A stretch of DNA of 64,000 nt. Source: Cornus controversa. Taxonomy: Eukaryota > Streptophyta > Magnoliopsida > Cornales > Cornaceae. Positions within the stretch are counted from its first letter, which is position 1; every line of letters begins with the position of its first letter. The notes under the pieces are model-generated. The model worked only from the letters and a program-made list of their open reading frames with translations, was not told the origin of the DNA and did not search any database. This document shows positions 1-10,544 of this stretch, in pieces. Both the position numbers and the translations under genes were made by a program. The stretch lies in contig CM048852.1 of the NCBI GenBank assembly GCA_026545225.1, positions 13,674,146 to 13,738,145 on the forward strand. Reading direction: 5' to 3'.

Positions 1-614
1 GAACTCCTGACGTCTTTCGGTTTTATGTCCAATTGGACATACATTCTTGAGTAGAACAGAGTCAAGGAACCATAAATGATTTGGCATTGAGGACTTTGAA
101 GCTGCATTCCTTTTCGGCCCGAAAAATTGGTTGGCACACAATCGTGCAACCACATTGCCTACCGACAACTCATCGGGTAAAGGAGTATAGATATGAGATA
201 AATCAGCTGGGCATTCATGAGGACAACCCATGGTAATGGCAATGGATGACATGTCCACTCGAACTATTGTTCCATCGACGGAAGAAGTAAGCACATCCCG
301 CTCATCAGGTGTCGGCATTAAGTTCTGATAAAACACCTTGACAAGCCTCGGGTAAATGGTAGATGAGAGTGGAACAAAAATGGATGCCGACCGACGACGA
401 CGGATGTCGGAAATCCCCCATCGTGTCTCGGGAAACATACCATAAAGTTTGGCTATGTCAAACGTTGTTTCGAAATTCAACGCCCTTGGATGCCATCTCT
501 CTTGAATACCTTCTCGGCGAGATCGTGAAGAACCTGTGGTCGGATCATGCCTCGCTCGGCGAGGATTACGTGAACTTGAAGCACCTTGGTGACTTGCTCT
601 CTTTGGTGCCATAG
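1..614 (-). CDS. Athila-type env-like third ORF, N-terminal part (runs off left edge)
   Basis: An open frame of 204 codons starts at ATG 614 and has no stop before the window edge. The N-terminus is Arg/Ser-rich (MAPKRASHQGASSSRNPRRA). The rest resembles the plant 'putative transposon protein' domain found in third ORFs of Athila-like elements. Internal support comes from element C, whose decayed third ORF (18388-19617) shares a Leu-Trp-Phe-Leu-Asp block followed by Lys-Asn-x-Cys-Pro (here LWFLDSVLLKNVCP, near residues 180-193). It follows pol in the same orientation after a gap of about 890 bases holding a repeat array and a TATA-like box. Its function is unknown; 'env-like' describes position only, and no transmembrane segment is visible in this part. 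It has no stop codon, unlike the copy in C. Confidence 0.65.
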
Positions 615-1023
615 AAGTAGAAAAAGTGTGGTTGAGGAATTAAATCGAACACTTGGTGTGCACAATTCTTTTGTAACGTTCAACCTCCTCTTTTCGGCAA
701 TTTTTCCACCCAAATTGAACAAATGAATGCACCAAATTGATCCCCCAAACTTGGTCTTCAAAAGCCCTCAAAAAGATTTGAACAATTTCTTCAAAGAAAA
801 ACTTCACTTACTTTGATGTTGAACTTGAAAAAGTGAGAGCTTCCTTTGAGAACTAGTGATTTTTGATCCAATTTGATGTTGAAGTTGATGATGATCAATG
901 TTGAATTCTTGTACAATAATCACTAATTGAAGAAATTAGTTTTCCGGATGATGTAGGACTTGAATTGGAGTTCAAAGAGGCTTAGGATGCAAGTAGTAGC
1001 AACATAGGAGGATAAGGAGTCCA

Positions 1024-1030
1024 TTTATAG
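1024..1030 (-). promoter_or_regulatory. TATA-like box upstream of the env-like ORF of element A
   Basis: On the minus strand the sequence reads CTATAAATGG, close to the plant TATA consensus. It lies just downstream of the palindromic array (1063-1261) and about 410 bases upstream of the ATG at 614. Promoter function is inferred from position and motif only. Confidence 0.4.
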
Positions 1031-1062
1031 CATACACTTTCGGCCAGCCCACCCACGGGCTT

Positions 1063-1261
1063 GGGCGATCGATCCCCACTAGGGTGGGCGATCGATCGCC
1101 CACCTGCTTGTGGGGAACTTCTAAAAAACACATGGGGCGATCGATCCCCCTTGACTGGGGCGATCGATCCCCCTCCTGCAGGCCTATTTGACCCTCCATC
1201 GCCCAAGTTCGACCGAGACTTGATATTTTTGAGTCTCCATCGCCCAAGGTCGACCGAGAGC
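1063..1261. repeat. Palindromic GCGATCGATC repeat array of element A
   Basis: Four copies of GCGATCGATC, three of them within the longer form GGGCGATCGATCCCC, begin near 1065, 1088, 1137 and 1160. Two related units (CATCGCCCAAG followed by TCGACCGAGA) follow near 1198 and 1238. Each core is self-complementary. The array is between the pol stop (1502) and the third ORF, where element C also has a GATC-core array of different sequence. It is far more GC-rich than its surroundings. Open frames crossing it on both strands are artefacts of the repeat. Confidence 0.8.
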
Positions 1262-1501
1262 ACTATTTTTCACCCGTCTTGAGTCCGAATACCTCGGTAC
1301 ACCTCTTGGCATCCTCCGAAAATAACTTATACATCAAAAACTCAAAGAAAAACCATTAAAACGCAACTAGAATTGAAGAAAAACTTAAGAAAACTAAAAC
1401 TAAAAATTAAAATCAAAGAAAACTAAAAGAAATAAAGTATAGAAATACATACAGAACCTACAATTTAACGTCCGTAGGAGACGATTGACTCTCTGAAGGG
1501 A
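1262..1501. other. AT-rich spacer between pol and the repeat array of element A
   Basis: An A-rich spacer with no reading frame that can be supported. It forms the untranslated stretch directly after the integrase stop codon. Confidence 0.6.
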
Positions 1502-3610
1502 TTAAGTCGGATAGACGGGATCCGTCAAGTCGACGGACTCCACGTCTCTTCTTGGCACACATCCTTCCACACAATGTTTCAACCTTTGGCCATTAAATTT
1601 CATCAAAGTGTTATCTCGAAAGCTTCGAATTTTCACGGCACCATGAGAAAAAATCGAAATCACTTGGAATGGTCCATCGCACTTTGAACGCAATTTTTTG
1701 GGAAACAACCGAAGCTTGGAATTGAAGAGCCACACTTTATCACCTGGAGAGAAGGACTTTCGTGAGATATGTCGATCATGAAATGCTTTCGTCCTCTCTT
1801 TGTAAATTCGTGAACTTTCATAAGCATCACGTCTAAACTCTTCTAATTCATTCAATTGCAACTTCCTCTCCTCCCTAGCTCTTTTTGCATCAAAATTGAA
1901 TTTTCGAATTGCCCAAAGTGCCTTGTGCTCAATCTCTACTGGAAGATGACATGTTTTCCCATACACCAACCGATATGGTGACATACCGATAGGGGTCTTA
2001 TAAGCAGTTCGATACGCCCATAGTGCTTCGCTCAGTCGCAGTGACCAATCTCTTCTATCCGGTCTCACTGTCTTCTCGAGAACATGCTTAATTTCTCGAT
2101 TGGACAGCTCTACTTGCCCACTTGTTTGAGGATGATAAGGTGTCGCCACCTTATGTGTCACTGAATATTTAGCAAGCAAACCTCTCAAGAATTTATTGCA
2201 AAAGTGAGTACCACCATCGCTGATTAAGGCTCGAGGAATTCCAAATCGACTCAGAATATTCTCATGCATGAATTTGATTACCACCTTGTGATCATTGGTT
2301 CGAGTTGCAATAGCTTCCACCCACTTGGAGACATAATCCACTCCAACCAGAACATATTCGTAGCCAAAAGAAGGTGGAAAGGGTCCTATAAAATCAATTC
2401 CCCAAACATAAAAAATCTCCACCACCAGAGTGGGGCTCATTGGCATCATATCACGCCTCGACATTGAACCCAATCTTTGGCACCGATCACAAGTCTTACA
2501 GAAAACATATGCATCGTGAAACAGAGAAGGCCAAAAGAATCCACATTGAAGTACCTTTGCTGCTGTCTTTCTTGCACTGAAGTGGCCTCCACATGCCAAT
2601 GAATGGCAGAACTTGAGAATATCTTGAAACTCATGGTCTGGGACACATCGCCGAATAATCTGATCTGGACAATATTTAAATAACTCTGGATCCTCCCAAA
2701 AGTAATGATGGACTTTAGAGAAGAATCGATCACGTTCTCGCTTGGTCCAGTCTCTTGGCACTTTTTCCGTGGCTAAATAGTTCACAATATCTGCATACCA
2801 TGGTGTGGAGTTGTCGGACACTCCAAATAATTGCTCCCTTTGAAACGTTTTGGAAAGTGTAGTGCATACAGAAGTTACCACCATGGTAGAAATTAGATCT
2901 TCAAACACCTTCTTCTTCTTCTGTTTTTCTTGCACCCTTATTTCATTTGTAAATTCAATCACATCTTCAGAGTCCATGAAGAAAACATCAGTCTGATCTG
3001 GAGGATTCTCAACAGCATTGAAAATATTAAGTTTAACCTTCATTTTGCCAAATGAAATATCCATGATCCCCGACCTACAATTTATGCAAGCATCAGCAGT
3101 AGCTAAAAAAGGTCGACCAAGGATCACTGGAATGTGTCTCTTCGGATTGTGAACTGGCTCAGTGTCAAGCACAATGAAATCAACAGGAAAGTAGAACTTG
3201 TCCACTTTAATGAGCACATCTTCTATGATTCCTCGGGGTTGCTTTGTTGATCTATCTGCAAATTGTAATACCACCGAGGTGGGCTTCAATTCTCCCAAGC
3301 CCAATTGTAAGTAGACTGAATAGGGTAGCAAATTCACACTTGCACCCAAATCAAGAAAATCTTTATCAACATGGTGCTCCCCAATAATGCATGAGATAGT
3401 TGGAGCACCAGGATCTTTGTACTTGGGAGGAGTACACTGCTGAATTATTGAACTTACTTGTTGTGGCAGCATCACTTTCTTTGGCACATGGCTTTTAGAA
3501 CGCCTTTTCTGAGTGCACAAGTCCTTCAAAAATTTTGCACAAGGAGGAATTTGCTTGATGACATCAAGGAGTGGCAAATTAATTTTCACTTGGCGAAATA
3601 CCTCCATCAT
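1502..3610 (-). CDS. Protease-integrase polyprotein of element A (reverse transcriptase and RNase H deleted)
   Basis: An uninterrupted 702-residue frame. Residues about 20-200 are an Athila-type retropepsin with the active-site block [10 protein letters not shown] near residue 87. From about residue 270 the frame is the segment that normally links RNase H to integrase ([14 protein letters not shown]), then the His-His-Cys-Cys zinc finger ([10 protein letters not shown] to CKTCDRCQ), then the DDE core ([30 protein letters not shown]) and the C-terminal domain. The RT and RNase H domains (about 550 residues in element C) are absent and the join is in frame, so this copy cannot reverse-transcribe itself. 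The protein could be expressed but would need RT from a related element. The gag-side join is shifted: the protease frame differs by one from the upstream gag frame near 3612. Confidence 0.85.
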   Translation of the reverse strand: MMEVFRQVKINLPLLDVIKQIPPCAKFLKDLCTQKRRSKSHVPKKVMLPQQVSSIIQQCTPPKYKDPGAPTISCIIGEHHVDKDFLDLGASVNLLPYSVYLQLGLGELKPTSVVLQFADRSTKQPRGIIEDVLIKVDKFYFPVDFIVLDTEPVHNPKRHIPVILGRPFLATADACINCRSGIMDISFGKMKVKLNIFNAVENPPDQTDVFFMDSEDVIEFTNEIRVQEKQKKKKVFEDLISTMVVTSVCTTLSKTFQREQLFGVSDNSTPWYADIVNYLATEKVPRDWTKRERDRFFSKVHHYFWEDPELFKYCPDQIIRRCVPDHEFQDILKFCHSLACGGHFSARKTAAKVLQCGFFWPSLFHDAYVFCKTCDRCQRLGSMSRRDMMPMSPTLVVEIFYVWGIDFIGPFPPSFGYEYVLVGVDYVSKWVEAIATRTNDHKVVIKFMHENILSRFGIPRALISDGGTHFCNKFLRGLLAKYSVTHKVATPYHPQTSGQVELSNREIKHVLEKTVRPDRRDWSLRLSEALWAYRTAYKTPIGMSPYRLVYGKTCHLPVEIEHKALWAIRKFNFDAKRAREERKLQLNELEEFRRDAYESSRIYKERTKAFHDRHISRKSFSPGDKVWLFNSKLRLFPKKLRSKCDGPFQVISIFSHGAVKIRSFRDNTLMKFNGQRLKHCVEGCVPRRDVESVDLTDPVYPT

Positions 3611-3611
3611 G

Positions 3612-3896
3612 TCATGCAGCTTCCCCTTGCTTCCCCACTTTAGATGCTTCTAGGAAACGTTGTGGGAAAGGAGCCTTGGGCTCATAAGGAATTTCAGCAC
3701 TTGGACTTGTGGTCACTTTTTCTTCTTCTTTCTTCTCACCCACTTTATTGTCAATTATTTTCCCACTTCTCAAAGTGGTAATAGCTTGGACTTGCTCATG
3801 GTGTGGGTTGCTTGTGGAAGCTTGCACCCCTCTTGGATTAGCAATTGGTTGACTAGGGAGCTTCCCTTCTTCTCTTCTGCATAATGAAGTTGCAAG
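3612..3896 (-). pseudogene. Gag C-terminus/linker of element A, cut off by a nonsense codon
   Basis: Same frame as the gag ORF but separated from it by a TAG at 3897-3899; element B has a Gln codon (Gly-Gln-Leu-Ala) there. The segment carries the conserved linker QAITTLRSGKIIDNK and PFPQRF. It ends in a stop at 3612, one or two bases out of frame with the protease-integrase ORF, which in element B is continuous (KQGEKIQDMMEIF). Confidence 0.75.
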
Positions 3897-5294
3897 CTAT
3901 CCAAACTGAGATTCCAGTTTGGCAATGGATTGAGAATGCGAGTGCACTAGCTGAACTGTAGATTGTACTGTTGCTGCAGTAGCTTGCACTGTCTCTATGA
4001 GAGAATCAAGCTTGTCAAATTTAGACAAGGTAAGTGTCAGCTTGTCTTCAACAGCAGAAATTCTTTGGGCCATAGGACTTTGTGTTTGATATTGCTGTTG
4101 AGGCACAAAAGTCCTAGGTTGATATGATGGTTGCATTGCTGCCCCTTGGTTACTGTAAGAAAAACCAGGATGATTCCTCCATGTGGGATTGTAAGTATTA
4201 CCTCGTGGAGGATTCATTGGTCCAGTGAAAGTAGCTTGAACTTGCTCATGTTGAATATCAGAAAATTGCCCCACCGAAGGACAATTGCTCATGTTATGCA
4301 TAGGACTAGAGCAAAATTCATAAGGGCCTAGCAATGAAGAATTTGAAGCAGAAGGAGTTTGATTGGCAGCCATGATTGCTGCCACCTTCTGTGCAATTAA
4401 ATCAATATCAGTTGGTATAGCTTCTGAAGCACCAACCTCAAAAATTCCATCAGTCTTCCTTGTAGTGGCAAGTCTGCTCGAACGAGTAGAGGACACATGT
4501 TGTAGAGAGTTGTCACTAAGATTTTCAAATAAGGTCCATGCCTCTTCTTCACTCTTCAACATAAAAGTACCTCCACATGACGCATCAACCATCTGTCTGT
4601 TGGATTCTGTGAGCCCTTCATGAAAACTCTGCACTAGTTGCCACTTAGGAACTTGATGATGGGGACACTTCCTAAGAAGGTCCTTGAATCTTTCCCATGT
4701 CTCATAAAATTGCTCCCCCTCATGTTGGGAGAAACCAGTGATAGCACGTCTGAATTGATTGGTCTTCCCTATCGGAAAATACTTCTTGAGAAACTCATGT
4801 TGCATCTGAGTCCAAGTCGTGATAGAACCAGCCGGTAGGGAGTTAAACCAATACTTTGCTTTGTCTTTCAGAGAGAATGGAAAAAGTCTCATTCTGAAAG
4901 CATCTTCAGAGAAGTTGTGAATTTTTGTAGTTGAGCACACTTCAATGAAGTCATCCAGATGCTTGTAAGGGTCTTCTTGAGTCAGCCCAAAATAAGATGG
5001 TAGCATTTGAATAATGCTGGACGTGATCTCATAATTCTGTGCTGTGACATTGGGCAGTTGAAAACCTACTGGCGAGGTATATGTTTCAAGAACATAGTAG
5101 TCCCTCAGCAATCTAGCTCTTTCTCCATCCGCATTAGGAACAAGGTTGTTATTCCTCTCTTCTGCCATGTCTTCAATTAATTCTTCCTCTTGCACAATTG
5201 TATCAACAGGGATGTTCCTCTGTTGTCTAAGAGTACGTTCAGGCTTAGGATCAAGGGATATCAACGGATCAGCTACAGAACGACGACCTTGCAT
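3897..5294 (-). CDS. Gag of element A (Athila-like)
   Basis: A 465-residue open frame from ATG 5294. It contains the plant retrotransposon gag domain (SLKDKAKYWFNSLPAGS, residues about 145-160; GKTNQFRRAITGF), then a partial CCHC-like knuckle (CSSPMHNMSNCP near residue 325), a Gln/Pro-rich region and a C-terminal coiled-coil-like stretch. Compared with gag of B and C it has the same order but clearly diverged sequence, so A belongs to another family of the same clade. The natural protein probably continued past the nonsense codon at 3897. Confidence 0.85.
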   Translation of the reverse strand: MQGRRSVADPLISLDPKPERTLRQQRNIPVDTIVQEEELIEDMAEERNNNLVPNADGERARLLRDYYVLETYTSPVGFQLPNVTAQNYEITSSIIQMLPSYFGLTQEDPYKHLDDFIEVCSTTKIHNFSEDAFRMRLFPFSLKDKAKYWFNSLPAGSITTWTQMQHEFLKKYFPIGKTNQFRRAITGFSQHEGEQFYETWERFKDLLRKCPHHQVPKWQLVQSFHEGLTESNRQMVDASCGGTFMLKSEEEAWTLFENLSDNSLQHVSSTRSSRLATTRKTDGIFEVGASEAIPTDIDLIAQKVAAIMAANQTPSASNSSLLGPYEFCSSPMHNMSNCPSVGQFSDIQHEQVQATFTGPMNPPRGNTYNPTWRNHPGFSYSNQGAAMQPSYQPRTFVPQQQYQTQSPMAQRISAVEDKLTLTLSKFDKLDSLIETVQATAATVQSTVQLVHSHSQSIAKLESQFG

Positions 5295-5416
5295 ATATTT
5301 ACCAAAAGCACCTGAAAAGAAAACAAAAACAAAATTAAAAATAAAATATAAAAATTTCCTAAACTAAAAATCCAATTAAAACTAGTTCTGTAAAATCCAA
5401 TCAATCAAATAGATAA

Positions 5417-5434
5417 TCCCAGGCAACGGTGCCA
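5417..5434 (-). other. Primer-binding site of element A (tRNA-Asp type)
   Basis: On the minus strand TGGCACCGTTGCCTGGGA, close to the complement of the 3' end of plant tRNA-Asp. It lies five bases inside the 5' LTR, the same layout as in element B. Two or three positions differ from the perfect site. Confidence 0.8.
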
Positions 5435-5439
5435 AAAAT

Positions 5440-6945
5440 TGATTCGTGTGTGAGTGTGACTCAAAAAGTATACCAATTAAAAATTTCCACACTTTGCAAT
5501 AGAACAAATTCCTTGCAGAATAGGGCTATCGAAAGGGGTATCGTACCTCAGGGATTATGGTCTGATGAGTTGGAATACGGAACTAATTCTAATTAAATTT
5601 ATAAGAAAAGAATTCTGATTTTTAAACTAATTAAAAAGATAAAATAAAATAAATCAAAGTAAACAAGATAGTGAAGATAATAAGAGAGAAATCTAGGGCG
5701 TTTGACTTCACCACTAACTCCACAATCAATGGTCAATTGACTCAACTATAGGGGAATTACATCATGCATAAGTGGTGTCGGTGGCTACAAGCTCACCTTC
5801 ATCCGTCAAGAAGATAACATATGATTAAGGCTAAGCCATGGACTATCTTCGATTGGCATGGGCCATCTGCCTAACTACTCTAATCTAGGGTGCAGTATGG
5901 TTCATCTTCTCTAGGCATAATCCATCAAAGCTCATAACAATATATTCTGTGATTACCATTGTGTAATAATCTCTCTCATGATCACAGAAAACAAGAGGGA
6001 TTGAGTTCAATAACAACAACTAAATATCTAAGACAAGATAAGAAATCATTGAGATTGAATTTACAAGACTTTTGTTACTCAATTCTATAATAAGAATCCT
6101 CACAATTACACAATCTATGGATGTATATAAAGGTCCCCAATAATTAAAACAATCAAACCATTGATGCTTTGTTAGGGCTACATCAAAACCCTAGTGGATG
6201 AACTAGCCGCTCATGGTAGAAGAAGAAGCTTCAACTGTTGAGGAAGAAGGCATCATCTTCATGAATTATGCGTATGACTATGTTCTCCAATGGCTCTGCA
6301 ATATGTTTTTGTTCTCTTCTCAGCCCTCTCAGACTCTCCAATCTCTGTGTAAGCTCTCTCAACTTAGCCTCCAAGTCTTCACTTTATTCTCCAAGAGAAT
6401 ACACCAAAGTCCTAATCCAATTAGGAATAAATTAGGGTTTCCCGTAGGACTAATCAGGTGGGTTTTTCCTGCTGACTTCGGCCCAACTTTTGACCCACTA
6501 GAAGTCCGATTTACGAAATTTTTGTGAAATACAAAAGTGTGCAGAATCAAATTTTGTTCAACCCTTTTTGAGAATTATGTCGATTTGAGGCTCAGAAATA
6601 AGACTTCTGGTCCGTTTTCCAAAACGGGATTAAGACTGCATTATGCGCAGATTTGGGCTTCAGGCCCGAAACCTTTTTAAGCAGTTGTAATTCTCTTGGA
6701 CCTCTTTCCTGGGCTGATTTGAGTTGAAATAAATGGTTGAGTGAATCTCCTTGATGTAGGCTTCATCTCACCATCTTGGATGTCTTCTTTAAAAGCCCAA
6801 AAAGTTGGTTTTAACTGAAATAATCATTAAGGCCCTGAAAATACAGAAAACACTAGAACAAAGTAAAATCACAAAATAATCTTTCACTAAGTGAATAAAA
6901 TACATAAGTTAAGAGGCTAGAATGCGTAACATTCAACGCCGATCA
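5440..6945 (-). repeat. 5' LTR of element A
   Basis: It starts TGATTCGTGTG next to the primer site and ends in one of several CA dinucleotides between 6935 and 6947, where element B sequence resumes. A TATA box (minus strand TTTATATA) lies near 6123-6130. Most of it is repeated at 29861-31062, which confirms the LTR identity. It has no GATC-core array, unlike the LTRs of B and C. The ORF-like stretch at 6213-6527 is not supported as a gene. Confidence 0.8.
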
Positions 6946-6947
6946 CA

Positions 6948-7340
6948 AACCCACTTGCTATCTGAGATGGGGTAAATGATTCCCGCATCTAGTAACTTCA
7001 CCACCTCCTTCATTACAACGTCCTTCATATTTGGATTCAATCGAAGTTGTGCCTCTCTTGAGGTCTTTGCATCCTCTTCCAAGTGTATGCGGTGCATACA
7101 AATAGAAGGGTCTATTCCCTTAAGATCTGCCACAGTCCATCCTATTGCTTCCTTGTGCTCTTTTAGCACTTTTATGAGTTCCATCTCTTGATCATTGGTA
7201 AGATTGGAAGCAATAATGACTGGAAGGGTCTCATTAGCGCCCAAGAAAACATACTTGAGCGTCACCGGCAGAGGCTTGAGCTCAAGTTGTGGTGGGGAAA
7301 TTAGAGAAGGAGTTTGGGAAGATTTGGACAAAGGGGGCAA
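6948..7340 (-). pseudogene. Start of reverse transcriptase of element B, cut by insertion of A
   Basis: The frame carries the pre-RT region conserved in C (GANETLPVIIASN; EHKEAIGW; KLLDAGIIYPISDSKW, residues about 32-125). It stops matching C right after the Ser-x-Trp-Val motif, at the A LTR boundary. A stop replaces the Trp codon that linked it to the upstream protease segment at 7359. Confidence 0.85.
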
Positions 7341-7358
7341 GGGTTCTCTCGGAACTCT

Positions 7359-8699
7359 TCACTTAGGCAAATCCATGACAGTAGTGACATCGAGCATTGA
7401 GTTAACTTCACATACGGATTGGTCAATGTCAAAATCGTCACAGTTGAAGTGATTTAGGCATGCCTCTAAAGGATCCTTAGAAAGAATAGAAGGAAGTGCT
7501 TCTTGAACAAGGTCTTCCACTACATCGACACAAAAGCACTCACTTTCATCTTCGGTTGTGTGGTGGGAAGCATTGAAGATGTTCAAGCGGACTTTCATAT
7601 TCCCGAAAGAGATGTCCATCACTCCGGTACGGCAATTAACGCAAGCGTTTGCTGTGGCCAAAAATGGATGACCTAGAATGATAGGAATATGTCGATTTGA
7701 ATTTTGGACCGGTTCCGTGTCAAGGACTATGAAGTCCACCAGAAAGTAGAATTTGTCCACTTGAATGATTACATCCTCAATGATGCCACGTGGTTGCTTC
7801 ACCGAGCGGTCGGCAAGTTACAACACAACCGTGGTATGCTTAAGTTCCCCCAAACCTAGTTGTTGGTAAACTGAGAATGGAAGCAAATTGACACTAGCCC
7901 CTAGATCAAGAAGTGCCTTTTCAAAAGATTGATTTTCGATTGTGCACGAAATGGTCAGAGCACCCGGATCTTTGAATTTAGGAGGGGCTTGGTGTTGGAA
8001 AATGGAGCATATGTGCTTAGTTAAGAGGATTTTCTTAGGAGCATTATTCCTAGATTTGCGCTTTTGAGTGCACAAGTCCTTCAAGAATTTAGCATAGGAG
8101 GGAATTTGTCGAATAACATCAAGGAGAGGGAGATTGATCTTTACTTGTTTGAAGATCTCCATCATATCTTGGATTTTCTCTCCTTGCTTCCCAAAATGAG
8201 AAGGCTCCTTCAATCTTTGAGGAAAAGGAACCGGAGGTTCAAAAGAAGTGTCAAGATTTGGAATTGATGATGACACAACTTCACTTGCCTTTCCTTTTGG
8301 ATTCAATGGGATGTTCTGCACATTTGGATTTAACGGAAATAATTTTGGATTTACTTGGGATTCTTTTGGATTTTTGGGTTGCTCTTGGGATTCCTTTCTG
8401 TCTTCCTCTCCTACCTTGGAATTGATGACTTTACCACTCCTTAAGGTGGTGATTGATTGAACTTGCTCCGGAGGAGCATTACAAGATGAAGATGATGGAT
8501 CTTCAATCATATGAACACCCTTAGGATTCGCCACCAGTTGACTCGGCAACTTACCTTCCTCCCTTCTATTTAGGGCATTGGCTAGTTGCCCGATTTGAGC
8601 TTCTAACCTAGCCATAGATTGAGCATTAGCTTCCAGCTTAGAGATTGATTGAGAGTGAGTTTGCAATAAGCGGGTATTAGCCTCAAGATTGCTTATCAC
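7359..8699 (-). pseudogene. Gag linker and protease of element B
   Basis: It encodes the gag-pol linker (QSITTLRSGKVINSK) and a DLGA-type retropepsin ([18 protein letters not shown]). A TAA near 7817 replaces the Gln codon seen in C (CAA to TAA), so the protease is split into 7818-8699 and 7359-7802, which share one frame. A second stop ends it at 7359. Confidence 0.85.
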
Positions 8700-8781
8700 T
8701 CTTTCTTCAAAGCCTTGGCTTCTCGAAGGAGGTGGTGGTTGTTGGTAATTAGATCTTTGATGGTAAGGTTGAGGATTTGGC

Positions 8782-10257
8782 CTATACTGAGGCTGTTGAG
8801 ATTGGGAATTGAAAGAATTTTGCCCTTAAAAAGAGGGACTTGATTCTTGAGGTTCCATGAAAAACCGGATGATTCTTATAACCAGGATTGTACGTGTTTG
8901 AATAAGGATCATTCATTTGTTTAGAGTACAAGGCATTCGCTTGCTCTTGAGCATAATCGGGAGATTGCCCGACAATAGGACAATCTCGCACGAAATGTGA
9001 AGTACTATAGCAAAACGAACATCCTTCCTGATTTTGAACAGGTTGGCTTGGAGTAGGCAGCTCATTTTTCATGATTAGATCCATTTTTCGGGATAAGGCT
9101 TCTACTTGCACGGCAACCTCATCTACCCATGAAATTTCATGCACTCCTCTACAAGGTTGGGTGGCCCTCCTTTTCCTAGTGGAGGAGCGTTGAGCTGAAT
9201 TGTTGCTTAGGGTTTGAAAAAGTTTCCATGCCTCATCGGGGCTTTTCAAAAGGTATCCACCTCCACACGCGGAGTCTATCATTAGTCTATGTTGCTCACT
9301 CACCCCATCATAAAAACTTTTCACTAGCTGCCATTTTGGGACAGTATGATGCGGACAAGATTTAAGAAGATCTTTTAACCTCTCCCACGTCTCATGAAAT
9401 TGTTTTTGGTCAATTTGGGTGAATCCGATGATGGCTCTCCGAATATCACTCGTCTTTCCCATTGGGAAGTATTTTTTTAAGAACTCTGTTTGCATCTCTG
9501 CCCAAGAATGGATTGAGTTAGGTTCTAAGGAATTGAACCAACTTCTCGCTTTATCTTTTAGGGAGAATGGGAACATACGCAGCTTTAGATCATCCTCCGT
9601 AAAGTGTGGTACACGAATAGTGGAACACACAGAAAGGAAGTGTAATACCCCGCTCCAACACATGGTATGATATTGTTCGCTTTGGGCCTGAGCCCGCACG
9701 GTTTTGCTCATGGGTTTTACCCTAAAAAGCCTCATACCATTTGAAGAGAACATACTACATATAAGCACATCCCCTTTTCCACACCCAGGCGATGTGGGAT
9801 TGAGCACCTTGTACCCTGTCAGTGTGGTAGCTCAGCCCAGTGTCTGTCTACGCACCCGCCCACTCACACCCGTTCACAAGGGTTACTACAGGAAGTAATC
9901 TAAGTTCCGGTATGGATCCTCATTAGGGAGACCATGGAAGCTATTAAGAAGATTGATGGTGGAGGACTTTATTTCAAATTGAGTTGCCGCTACATCCGGA
10001 AATTGAATACATGAAAGTACTTCAAATGTAGTCGGAAGGTAAAAGTCCATAAGCAACTCTCCTTGAGGAGGTGGAGGTGGAGGTGGTTGTTCATGATTAA
10101 AAGGAGGTAGTCCGGGAGGTTGTCTCTCATTTGGGTCCATGTTTTCAGTCCTAGGCAATATAGGGTCCCTAGAGGTTCCTCTACGTTGTCTAAGTGTTCA
10201 TTCAAGTTCAATATTACACGGAAGCAAAGGAAGTGACAATGACCGTCTACCTAGCAT
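8782..10257 (-). pseudogene. Gag of element B, interrupted by a TRIM solo LTR
   Basis: ATG at 10257. The N-terminus is Pro-rich and the gag core (FPFSLKDKARSWFNSLEPNS; GKTSDIRRAI) is followed by a zinc knuckle (CSFCYSTSHFVRDC). A 250-bp TRIM LTR (9641-9890) interrupts it between a Leu-Asp-Tyr-Phe-Leu motif and Ser-Val-Cys-Ser; element C is continuous there. An early stop near 10200 and a frameshift near 8830 add to the damage. Confidence 0.85.
9641..9890. mobile_element. TRIM solo LTR inserted in element B gag
   Basis: A 250-bp sequence starting TGTAATACCCCG and ending GGGTTACTACA, flanked by a perfect 5-bp duplication GGAAG (9636-9640 and 9891-9895). The empty site is preserved in element C near 25990. 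It matches each LTR of the complete TRIM at 38342-38910. No internal region remains, so it is a solo LTR, probably from LTR-LTR recombination. Confidence 0.9.
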
Positions 10258-10521
10258 GCATTAATAGTAGAACAACACCTCAATACACAAAATAAACAAT
10301 AATATATACAAAAAAAAATGAATGAACTCAAACCCACTAATTTTAGACTTTATACTCACAATGGGTTCCAACTTCAATTCTTTTAGATCCCCGCTATGTG
10401 GTATACCTAAAATCAAGAAGTTTGAGAAATAAGAACAAGATATATACAAAAAGAATGAAAGAATTTCTAACCTAAGAATTAAACCAGATTTAATCTTCCA
10501 ATGGCGACAATTACACTGTAG

Positions 10522-10539
10522 TCCCCGTCAACGGCGCCA
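10522..10539 (-). other. Primer-binding site of element B (tRNA-Asp)
   Basis: On the minus strand TGGCGCCGTTGACGGGGA, one mismatch from the complement of the plant tRNA-Asp 3' end (a T where G is expected on the plus strand). It lies five bases from the LTR. Confidence 0.85.
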
Positions 10540-10544
10540 AAATT

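Larger units (their letters stand above)
1..6945 (-). mobile_element. Element A: Athila-like Ty3/gypsy retrotransposon, RT-deleted, 3' end outside window
   Basis: Read on the minus strand the order is 5' LTR (5440 to about 6945), tRNA-Asp-type primer site, gag, protease-integrase ORF, palindromic repeat array, and an env-like third ORF that runs off the left edge. This order, the tRNA-Asp primer site and the DLGA protease motif are typical of the Athila clade. The element interrupts element B: B's reverse transcriptase reading frame stops matching its relative C exactly where A's LTR begins. The 3' LTR and left target duplication lie outside the window, so the exact outer LTR end (6935-6947) cannot be confirmed. 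Confidence 0.85.

Noticed and set aside
972-1282. Three overlapping open frames on both strands
   Set aside because: They are created by the palindromic GCGATCGATC repeat, which reads open in several frames; peptides repeat Asp-Arg-Ser-Pro and have no independent support.
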